From the NCBI GenBank assembly GCA_947462335.1, contig OX381706.1:19506784-19570783 (forward strand): a stretch of DNA of 64,000 bases. Reading direction: 5' to 3'. Made by a program: the position numbers and the translations under genes. Below the pieces are notes generated by a model. It saw nothing but the letters and a program-made list of their open reading frames with translations. It did not search any database and was not told the origin of the DNA. Of this stretch, positions 21,487-30,505 are shown piece after piece. The DNA comes from Harmothoe impar (Eukaryota > Annelida > Polychaeta > Phyllodocida > Polynoidae). Position 1 is the stretch's first letter, and each line of letters begins with the position of its first letter.

Positions 21487-21696
21487 GGCGCCCATGGGAC
21501 ATGGGCCGATAATTGAACGGCGCCAAACCCACCGTCCTCCTTTCAGTGCCCCAATTGTCCCTCTGCTGGGGGGCCAGGGCACTAATTATAATTTATGCAT
21601 GTATCCACATCCTGGTCCTGAATAACAAATCTCTTCCCGCTCACTTTCAAATCCAGCGGCGACCTGGGAGCACGTACATTTGTGTCCCTTTCTTTC
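21484..21696 (+). repeat. Split direct repeat A2
   Basis: Identical to A1. It shares the bases ATT with the end of B1, giving the junction GTTCAATTGGCGCC. Confidence 0.92.
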
Positions 21697-21739
21697 CCCA
21701 CCCACCCACACCTTTATCTTGGGTTAGATGTATACGAAC

Positions 21740-22117
21740 TTGGTTAAATATTGTCTACGCTATAATTGATTGTTTGATAAACATTGTATTTGTCTGCATA
21801 ATTAATCTATGGCTTCTGGCCAAGTACACTTTGAGCGCTGTTCTGCTCCACATGTACCCACATTAATTCAACCACTGTTTGTTTGATGTTTTGATGCCAA
21901 TCGCTATTATACATTGTTCGGTGTAGATACACCTATTGCATGTTATGTTGTTTACATGTACGCGCTGATGCTTTGCATTTCAACATACCTGATTCACTGG
22001 TCCCATTATGAACCAGCATACTTTGACATGTCACTGCAATACACTGATTCATACCTTTCGTATTAAACATGTCATTGTTTCTCCAAATCAACTCGAGTGT
22101 GTTGGTGTTGTTCAATT
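21740..22117 (+). repeat. Split direct repeat B2
   Basis: Identical to B1 and ends GTTCAATT, after which host MITE sequence resumes (ACTGTATCAGGC). The 43 bp between A2 and B2 (CCCACCCACC... to ...ACGAAC) are unique to this position. Confidence 0.92.
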
Positions 22118-22203
22118 ACTGTATCAGGCTGACTCTCTGAGAGTGTATCAACCCTGCAGGATCGGCATGATGCATCATGAAAATGTATCAAAACATGGGT
22201 TAA
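22118..22203. repeat. MITE M1 copy 6, right part
   Basis: Continues the copy begun at 16200 with GTATCAACCCTGCAGGATCG and GCATGATGCATCATG, matching the middle of other M1 copies such as 58850-58880. Confidence 0.6.
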
Positions 22204-22783
22204 GAACTATCTTACTCTTGCTGTCCAGAATCCTGATGATGGGATCCATACCAGATTGTTGTTGTAGTATGTGATACATAGCATGCCAATCTACCTTCCA
22301 CATATTTTGGGAAAGGTGATGTTATGATAACTATCCAAGGAACTCTTGGGAATTGATGGCAAGTATAATATAATTTTGTGGGTAGATATGCCAAAGCCTG
22401 TGCCATGAAACTTGGAGCGGTCGACCATGGGAGAAGAAAGAGTTATTGTAAGTTAAGACTCCCCTCCATGTCAATTATCATTATCAGACCAACGTGTGCC
22501 TTTTATATGAATACGTGGATGATTTAATAACTACGATATATAATTATATACTTTAGAAAGTGAACAGTCAGGTAAAATCTATTCTACAACAAGGGTTACA
22601 AGAGGAGGGAACTAGTGCCCAGTTCACAGATGACGCAGGTGGCTAAATACATTGGGTGGTGCACGAGGTGGCTTTTATAGAAGAGAACGTGATGGACACC
22701 TGATACCAACATGGACAATGATGTAACCACAGTAGGGTGTGGCCACAGTGTCAGTATACACGCACGAGTCACCCATATAGACA
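22204..22783. other. Non-coding stretch, nothing recognised
   Basis: Moderately AT-rich sequence without a credible coding frame, RNA gene or clear repeat. Confidence 0.5.
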
Positions 22784-23030
22784 TTAACAGTGCTTTATGC
22801 CCTTTATATTGGAATAATTCATGAATGCAGCCTTGGCGCGTAACTCGCCAGTGCTGCATTCAAACATCATGCTGGTCGATCATGCATGATTGATCCACTG
22901 TCAAAGAGTCGGCTTGATGCATGAATGTAGCCCTGCCAGTTAACCATGAGGACTGCTTTCATGCATCATGACGACAAAGGGTATACAGCACAGTATTAAA
23001 GCCCTCTGTGGTCCTTAAAGGGTTAATAAG
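22784..23030. repeat. MITE family M1, copy 7
   Basis: Two internal hairpins are present (GCAGCCTTGGCGCGTAACTC with its partner, and GTAGCCCTGCCAG). The end CCTTAAAGGGTTAA is clear. The word GCATCATGACGACAAAGGG is typical of the family. Confidence 0.8.
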
Positions 23031-24003
23031 CTACCTAGTATTTCATCAGGTAGAGATGTGCAGACCAACGCCCTGGTATCCATACACACATCTGTAAAGC
23101 CATTGTGCTGGCCACCACTGGCGTAGATAGGATTAATTGGATTTTACCTCTGCCATAGTCAATGCATGCCTAACACCTCCTGTTGTATGGAGAATGCACA
23201 CAGAAAAATGCGAGCATCACTATCCCCAAAGCTACCTACTTCTGAAGGTCAGCCATTGCTTGGATGGTTTGTGTTTCTAGGTATATAGTCCAAATAAAAA
23301 CGCAGATATAAGGGCAGTCTGGTGAGTGTGTGCCTGACTTTCCGAAGTAGGTTGTTTTGGCAACAGTGACGCTCACATTTCTCAGTGTGTGGGCTATATG
23401 CGCATACAGGATGGTTTGTGTTTCTAGGTAGAGTCCATGTAGGTCACCCGGTCACTGTATGTGCTCTAGAAGTCAAGGACTAGTGAAACAAAGGCATCCT
23501 CCAGAGCAAAAGCTGATGGCAATATATATGTCATCATATTCTGTCTATGTCTAGGCTGGTGGTAGTGGGTGCATTGCAGTGTATACAGCAGGTTATATGC
23601 GATGTATTCACGGTAGTATTATATTGTCTTTATGCCCAAGAGTGGATTCAATGTAGGATAGGACATTACCGGAATCTTTGTTCACTCTTTGTTCAGAGTA
23701 TGGTAAGTCAACTCATATCCAGCATCTACTAAGCTCTATATGACCAATTGAGCCATGCATCTCTAATATAAATTCGTAATGTGTAGTTTATAAGTCTTTT
23801 CCCTGATCAACGTCTTCAAATCCACATCAAATGAAAACGTTATGGTGCACTGCTAGTTCATCTATCATGAGACCTATCGTGATGTATTCAACATTTGAAT
23901 ATGCAGTGATGACTATGCTCATTTTTGAAAAATATAGATTACCATGGGAGCCATGTGTCATTTTGGAACCAGAATATAAGGTAAGAGAACGAGCTGCTCG
24001 TTT
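23031..24003. other. Non-coding stretch, nothing recognised
   Basis: Contains a local direct repeat (GGATGGTTTGTGTTTCTAGG at about 23261 and 23410) but no gene or RNA that I can support. Confidence 0.45.
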
Positions 24004-24385
24004 GGTGGGCCGGCTATTGACAGTGCAAACTGTCAATAGTAGAAGGCAATCTTCTTATTGACAGTTTGAACTGTCAATAACAGAATAGAATTCGCTTATT
24101 GACAGTTCAAACTGTCAATACCAGGATATAATTCCCTTATTGACAGTTTGAACTGTCAATAAGGGAAAAAAGATTCTCTTATTGACACTTCCAAAAAGGA
24201 ACTGTCAATAAGAGAAAAATATCCCACTATTGACAGTGTGAACTGTCAATAAGGGAATTATATCCTGGTATTGACAGTTTGAACTGTCAATAAGCGAATT
24301 CTATTCTGTTATTGACAGTTCAAACTGTCAATAAGAAGATTGCCTTCTACTATTGACAGTTTGCACTGTCAATAGCCGGCCCACC
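24004..24385. repeat. 382-bp palindrome built of nested 26-bp palindromes
   Basis: The outer words GGTGGGCCGGC and GCCGGCCCACC mirror each other. Within it lie nine short palindromes of form TATTGACAGT-(6)-ACTGTCAATA, starting about every 41 bp (24014, 24055, 24096, 24137, then the central one at 24179, and so on). The spacers in the left half (TAGAAGGCAATCTTC, CAGAATAGAATTCGC, CCAGGATATAATTCCC) reappear as exact reverse complements in the right half. The centre is near 24195. Confidence 0.93.
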
Positions 24386-24600
24386 TTGGTTTAGCTATTG
24401 ACAGTTCAAACTGTCAATAGTGGAAAACTTTCCTTTTATTGACAGTTCACACTGTCAATAGTGGGATATTTTTCTCTTATTGACAGTTCAAACTGTCAAT
24501 AGTGGTAAATTATAGCGTTACTGACAGTTCCTCACTGAACTGTCAATAGTGGGAATGTCCTCTCTTATTGACAGTTCCTTATCTGTCATAACCCTGAAAG

Positions 24601-24815
24601 CGATTTTGGTGGAAAAGTCGATTCTGGTGGAAAAGTCGATTTTGGTGGAGAAGTCGATTTTGGTGGAAAAGTCGATTTTGGTGGAGAAGTTGATTTTGGT
24701 GGAAAAGTTGATTTTGGTGGAAAAGTCGATTTTGGTGGAAAAGTCGATTTTGGTGGAAAAGTCGATTTTGGTGGAAAAGTCGATTTTGGTGGAAAAGTCG
24801 ATTTTGGTGGTAAAC
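24601..24815 (+). repeat. 18-bp tandem array
   Basis: About 12 units of CGATTTTGGTGGAAAAGT with few variants. Because 18 is a multiple of three, both strands show repetitive frames (Lys-Ser-Ile-Leu-Val-Glu type on plus); these are not genes. Confidence 0.93.
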
Positions 24816-25085
24816 CGATTTTGACCAATTTTTTAGACAATACCGATTTTGACCGATTTGGAGACAAAACCGATTTTGACCGATTTTTGAAACAAAACCG
24901 ATTTTGGAGCCGATTTTGGATACAAAACCGATTTTGACCAATTTTGGGGACAAAACCGATTTTGACCAATTTGGGGACAGAACCGATTTTGACTACAAGA
25001 CCGCTTTTGGGTCTAAAACCGTTTTCGGGTTCCAAACCGATTTTGGGTCCGAAACCGATTTTGGGGGGCACAACCGATTTTGGTG
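24816..25085 (+). repeat. Degenerate array of ACCGATTTTG words
   Basis: Irregularly spaced copies of AAAACCGATTTTGACC and AACCGATTTTGGG, related in core (CGATTTTG) to the preceding 18-mer array. Confidence 0.8.
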
Positions 25086-25674
25086 AAAAAAACACTTTTG
25101 CCAAAAAATAAACACCTTTTGACTCCAATGTCAATGGGAAGTGTCAATAAGACAGAAATATTCCACTATTGACAGTTCGCATGAGGAACTGTCAATAACA
25201 GGAGTAATTTCCACTGCTGACAGTGTGAATTGTCAATAAGAGAAATATTTTCCACTATTGACAGTTCGAACTGTCAATAGCGTTTTTGATTCAGGCCGGT
25301 AGACATTGAGCACAGTACAGGCTAGGTCTCTTAATATCAGAGGATCATGTATCATGGCTTGGCAGGTATTATACATTAAACAAAAGGAGAACAGTGCCCT
25401 GTGGCGATTTTAAAAAGTTGTATTCAGCATGTCCACTGTTCCACCAAAGATAGATAAATTGCATCCAAACCATGATAAACCCACTACCATACCCATCCCA
25501 AATGCCACTATTTGCACCAGACTCAGTTATGAATGGTGAATTATCTGCCTCGCCCTGCAGGCTGCACTGATTATACACCATTCATATTCATAAACTCTGA
25601 TAAAAAGAGTTGTTGAAGCTGTATAAATGGTACCAACTGGGCACAGTATATGAATCATATCACTCCAACCCTGG

Positions 25675-25912
25675 CATGGGAGCGTCGTCATGATGCACCA
25701 ATACATGATACACCAAGTCATGATGCACCGAGGCAGTGCTGATGAGTAACTTGCCGACTTTCTGTTCATGCATAATGCTCACTATTTGGGAATGTATCAC
25801 CACAATAGGGTCGGCATGATGCATACATGCAGCACCAGCGAGTCACTCGTCGGTCCTTCATTGTCATGACACATAATGGTGACATTATGACCTTTGAATT
25901 AAAACACTATAG
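25675..25912. repeat. MITE family M1, degenerate copy 8
   Basis: Carries CATGATGCACC, TGAGTAACTTGCC, AATAGGGTCGGCATGATGC and a CACTATAG end, but the terminal CCCTTTAAGG is lost. Confidence 0.55.
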
Positions 25913-28589
25913 GTTGATATATATTGCGGCCAGTTCAGATACAGTATCTTAGATTTCAACCGGTAATAGTTTGTATACAAAAAAAGAAGATAAAATGCTT
26001 AGTGTAAAAGGAAAGACAAATGAATCCACAAGTCAATATAACATCAATTTATTCACCAAAACAAACAAACAAACAATAAAGATTGTTGTTCTCTGTCATT
26101 TGGCAAATACATGGTTTTCAACCAGTTGTCTGTACCCGCCCCCCTCTGATATCTTGCTCTAGCATGTTAAATGTAAGTAAGACTCAATGTATCATGACTC
26201 ATGATGTTTTAAAGTTCAGATATAAAAATAAAGTGCATGTCTACAGTCTGATTGAATTGTATTTGGGAGAATAGACCACCATTAATGCTTGGCAATGAAA
26301 CTTGCTGGATTTTCCTCTAGTAGGAAACAATATATTTTTTCATTACTTGCACAGAGTTGAAAGTATTGAGCAGAACTAACATAGTCCCTTTATAGGGATG
26401 GGAAATATTTAAAATATACACTGTATTGTTGTCAGTTATAGTTGATTTGTGCACAAATTCATAAAACCTTAAGTGCTTTACTCAAGAGGAAATATTGCTT
26501 TTTAGTGACAGGATACCTTCTAAACAATACTCACTGAGTATTTGTAGTTATTACAGTTTAGGTCTGTAAGATGTTTACAGAAATATAAGCAAATCTAGAC
26601 TCTCATAAAATCTTGAAAATATTACAAATGTTCTTCTATAATAACACATTAGTTTTTCTCTGCCTCCAAATGGAATTACTTAAATCGCGTTACGTTCTGT
26701 GACAATGCATGCATTGATACACTGGATATGTAGATGTGCATACATATCTATGATATTCACCAGAATATCGATATCATTATAGAATGTTTAAAGAACCGGA
26801 AATACACAAATGCTTCCAAAAATTTAAAATTCAAAGTAGATACCATTTTGAGGTGTTTATGAATTGAATAACGGTACCAACATCCATCATGTGGCTATCT
26901 CATTAATTGAATACATGTATTTTTGAAAATCATTTCATGAATAAAAATACTTTATAATTTCAGATTCAAAATATTTCCAATATGTTCCTACCCATTGATG
27001 CATGTCTATTGGTCTGATTCAAATAGGATGAGAACACAATGTCTGTAACAGTGGCACATATAAATAACGACGATGACACAAAATACTCTTTGTCATTATA
27101 TGTGAAGTATGCAAATACAACATTAAGTAAATTATACAGAGCATACCCCCAAAACAACATACATGTCTATACAGACTACATCACAGGCTTGTTTGTAATG
27201 GCTTTGATATGATCAGTACTTGATAAACCAACCACTTATATATATCATATAACACACAATACTATATAAATATAGCTATTATGCAACATGCCAACTATGG
27301 TAAATAACCAATATAGAGTTCCTTCTCAACATATAGATAAATCAAAGGTGACATCTATTTCAAAACCACTGTGTGGTTATAGTTAGACCCGGCTCTCTGT
27401 ATATGTACAAAACAGGGTAATTCTGAGAGTTGGACAGCTTAGACATACTCTAAGGCTTGATATATATATGAAGCTGAGACTAGTCTAATATTGAGCCCCT
27501 ATAGAGTCAGCAAAGGCCAGTGTTGTGTTTCCGAGATACAAGATGGTGGACAAAGGCTGGGGGTTGTTCCAACTGTTGACCACCTGTGAAGGACATGAGA
27601 CTTGAAGGTCATATGAACTGACAGTCATGAACCTTAAAGGTCATGAGACATGTTGAAGGTTCCTGTACTTTAAAGCAGGTTGCCATTTTACAACCTATAA
27701 GGATTATTACCCTAACCTGGTTATCAAGGGCTACACGTCAGCCTTGTGTTTAAAGCTGCATTTCCACCATTTACGATTCCCCCCTTAGCTGACTACACAA
27801 CTGTACTAGAAAAATGGCCCTTGGTAAGGATGCAGCTTTAAGTTAAAGGCATACTAGAGAATATTTACTTTGGACCTTACCATCATAAAACATATTCCTG
27901 AACTTCACTTTGGTTTGTGTTATCTAAACATCTAGGGCAACATCAAAATCCTGTTTCAGGCATATGATTGTAACAGTGACCAACTGTTGTGACATGTTAT
28001 GTATACATGTAATATACTTTATTATTGATGCCACGAATTGCATGCCAAAAAAGGTCCGGTTTTGAATGACAGTTTATCACCGCAAGAATTCAACTTGCAC
28101 CCAACATAACTTCCTTAAAGAAGGCAAATTGACAATCATGTAGACAACAGATCTGCCTAAATATATATTGGATAACTAACACCTATGCCGGCTAAATGTA
28201 TCTAGTTTCCGATATTAATTACATATGATATTATGTACAAAATAGCCTTTGTCAGTTATGAAAAAGAGGTCTTGCCAATTCAGCTTTGTTAATCTTTCAT
28301 CAGTATATACTTTGAATTTCTATCTTACACAGGAACCATGTTATGGACCACATTATAGAAACAAAACCTTTAGAACTATGGTCATTAGCTTTAATAGAAC
28401 TCTGGCAAGAATACAGGCTTTCAAATGTGCTTTTTACAACATCTATTCGGAGACGAACAGCACGATACAGCACAGCTTGACTTCTATGCTACCTCGAGTG
28501 ATCTTACATAACCTCACGTATTTCAATATAAATATCCCAAACAGGTTACAAATACAGCCCTTTGTCTCCCTCTCTGTGTTGTTGTTCTT
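25913..28589. other. AT-rich non-coding DNA, no gene recognised
   Basis: About 2.7 kb of AT-rich sequence without a convincing frame. Two AAGGTCAT words (about 27606 and 27640) resemble nuclear-receptor half sites but are unremarkable alone. It contains the small hairpin at 27750-27841. Confidence 0.45.
27750..27841. repeat. 92-bp hairpin MITE-like element
   Basis: Terminal TTAAAGCTGCAT and ATGCAGCTTTAA are inverted, with inner CCATTT/AAATGG continuing the stem. Confidence 0.6.
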
Positions 28590-28765
28590 AGTTCCACTTC
28601 TAGTGTAGACTGCCTGAACAGCAGAAGAAATACATTTCCGTTGCCATTTCTGGCTACTTCCGGCCCTGCGCTGACGTAGAACTGGAAATGCCACCGATAC
28701 TCCTTGAAGATGTTCCAAAGTGGGTCAGTCCAAGGCAGCAAGCACTGTGCATGCCTCTGACTGCA
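28590..28765 (-). CDS. Candidate internal exon, unassigned
   Basis: On the minus strand this GC-richer island reads an open frame with coding-like codon use: many codons ending in C or G and several Trp/Phe/Tyr, e.g. PWTDPLWNIFKEYRWHF. It is preceded by a possible splice acceptor (TTCTACTGCAG, ending near 28764). Candidate donors (GAAGTAGCC, AATGTATTT) lie inside. It lies about 1.7 kb beyond the 3' end of the GPRIN-like coding region. I do not recognise the family, and the opposite strand is also open here, so this may be chance. Confidence 0.25.
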
Positions 28766-29070
28766 GTAGAATGTCATTATGCCCATGTATCAGCACCAGT
28801 TGACGCCAACTATCTCAGCATGTCACAGGAAAGAAGTATTCTATATTGTCTCCAATAGGTATCTGTGTACTAAAATAGATATGAGTAATTATGATTTTTT
28901 TTTAGATTGGAAATCCCTGTTGTTTTATATACCATCGTCAGTTCTGACACATTGGTGCTGAAAGCAATGCTAGATCCATGCCTCTGTTGGTGTAAATATT
29001 GCTCTAAAATATATCATCCCACATCAAGCATATATATTACAAACATCCTCCATGTGATATAGCTCTAGAT

Positions 29071-29076
29071 TTATTC
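29071..29076 (-). terminator. Candidate polyadenylation signal for the GPRIN-like gene
   Basis: TTTATT on the plus strand is AATAAA on the minus strand, the first such word downstream of the stop codon at 30506 that I could find. It implies a 3' untranslated region of about 1.4 kb. This rests on the motif alone. Confidence 0.3.
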
Positions 29077-29279
29077 CTTATTATTGCAGTTTATCTCTAT
29101 TATCCAGCACAATCCTGCACACATATAACCATGCCAGTTCCAGGTGCAACCATTTCAGTTTCTCTCCCTTCTCTACTATCATATAGAAAATACATCCAGC
29201 GGCAATATTGTCATTGGCGTGCACTAAAAATAACGTTCCATTCCCCTGTGTAGCCAAGGCATGTGGAATTCTTCCCATT

Positions 29280-30308
29280 TGCCGAGGTCGATCATGCAGT
29301 GCTTAATCCTTGAGTTTAGCCACCCAGCCTCCCAGGGGGGTTTGGCGCCAAGACTCACATCCAGAATAACCCCATTTTTTATATATAGCCAGCTGCACCA
29401 GCGGCAGTGGCATCTGTCTATATTATTAACGCTCTCCTCACGATTTCAGAGCAGGCCAAAATGTCTAGCTTATCGATCAATGGCAGTCCACCTCCCTTTC
29501 CTCGGCCATAAAAAGGCACTGGAGAGACGCTTGGCTTGTCGTCTGCCAATTCAGGGTGTTCGAGCCAGAGACGCCTGTCCGTGGCCATTCCCGCCAGCTT
29601 TATCGAATTGGGGGCTTTGATTTATAATGTTCATGTTCCTACTGGCTAGGTGCAGTGGCAGGGGTGAACTGGAGGAGGAACAAGGTGATTTGAGCAGGGT
29701 AATAGTAGTTCTGTGATTCAGGGCTATCTGCATGGAGTGTTCTATTTTGTACTGCCACAGATGCTGCACTGTTGTTTGGGAATATACTTAAAGCCTCACT
29801 CTCACCAGGAAAACTACATGTAGGCTCTCAGTGATAATGCTGCTTTAATGAACTATACTTCATACGATATGAACTAGGTGGTAATACCTCTGTATTGGCC
29901 TTTTTGGTCTATCTATGTATCTTCCTTGCTCTAGCATGAGCTTTAAATAACAGACTGGCGCGGAAGTACATTTTATCTGTGTGACTCAATGCTCTGTGAC
30001 TGTCCTTTTTTCTGTGGAAACAGGACATGGAGAGGGTGATTCTATTTTATGTGAACACGCCTCATCTTGTATCCCCCTGCAGGATACCCGCATGGACCTG
30101 TATCATCATGTCTCACGTCCACCTTATAGAAATAGAGACAACACAGCTCGTGGTTGCCATGGTTACAAATAACCATGGCGTAATCCCAATCTCCACTGCT
30201 GTCACCAAGCACCGTGGTCCTCAGCTGAGCCGCTGGTGACGGCTACTAAAAACAACCCCAGTTGGGGCCATCTTGGTTCTTAACAGCAGGACTGACGAAG
30301 GCTGTTGT
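29280..30308. other. Probable 3' untranslated / intergenic DNA
   Basis: Short open frames exist on both strands around 29261-29620. One on the minus strand starts ATGGCCACGGAC near 29589 and runs 56 codons. None has a recognisable domain and none is required to be a gene. Confidence 0.4.
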
Positions 30309-30399
30309 GGAGCCCAATCCGGGCCCACTATGAGCACAATGCGGGCCCAATGTGAGCCCAATGGAGCCCAATGCGGGGCCAATGTGAGCCCAATGTGAC
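30309..30399 (+). repeat. Short minisatellite, GAGCCCAATG units
   Basis: About six degenerate units of TGAGCCCAATGCGGGCCCAA, 15-17 bp apart, just beyond the stop codon of the GPRIN-like gene and probably within its 3' untranslated region. Confidence 0.75.
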
Positions 30400-30505
30400 T
30401 TGGTTTGTGGGGGTTTTAGGGTTCGGTGCTAGTAGTAATACAAACACTGTGTAGTACAGTCTAGTTTGGGGAGTGGCTCTGCACACAGATACAGCGGTGG
30501 TGCTG

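Larger units (their letters stand above)
16292..22117 (+). mobile_element. Complete Ngaro-type tyrosine-recombinase retrotransposon
   Basis: The structure is A1 (16292-16504), three overlapping genes, then B1-A2-B2. This split-direct-repeat layout defines Ngaro elements and differs from the inverted terminal repeats of DIRS1. The three frames code for a Gag-like protein, reverse transcriptase plus RNase H, and a tyrosine recombinase. No methyltransferase is present, again as in Ngaro. The two A repeats (213 bp) and two B repeats (378 bp) look identical by eye, and all frames are intact, so insertion was recent. It sits inside an M1 MITE. No target-site duplication is expected, since such elements integrate by site-specific recombination of a circular DNA. 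G+C and codon use of the genes differ sharply from the AT-rich surroundings. Confidence 0.95.
24014..25280. mobile_element. Composite palindrome-array element, possibly a transposon
   Basis: Short palindromes with TTGACAG/CTGTCAA arms continue beyond the large palindrome at about 24395, 24436, 24477, 24518 and 24565. They recur at the far side (about 25167, 25214, 25256), enclosing two tandem arrays. Both outer ends read CTATTGACAG / CTGTCAATAG. No transposase frame and no target-site duplication were found, so calling it mobile is a guess from symmetry. Confidence 0.45.

Noticed and set aside
16292..22117. DIRS1-type element
   Set aside because: No inverted terminal repeats and no methyltransferase; the A1...B1-A2-B2 direct repeats are diagnostic of Ngaro.
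24014..24590. CRISPR array
   Set aside because: Regular palindromic repeats with about 15-bp spacers look similar, but the spacers are mirrored copies of each other, no cas gene is present and the genome is clearly animal.
24549..25134. Lys-Ser-Ile repeat proteins on both strands
   Set aside because: Translation of an 18-bp tandem array; no start context or flanking coding sequence.
28249..28608. 119-residue plus-strand protein
   Set aside because: AT-rich codon use, no domain, and overlap with a better-looking minus-strand frame.
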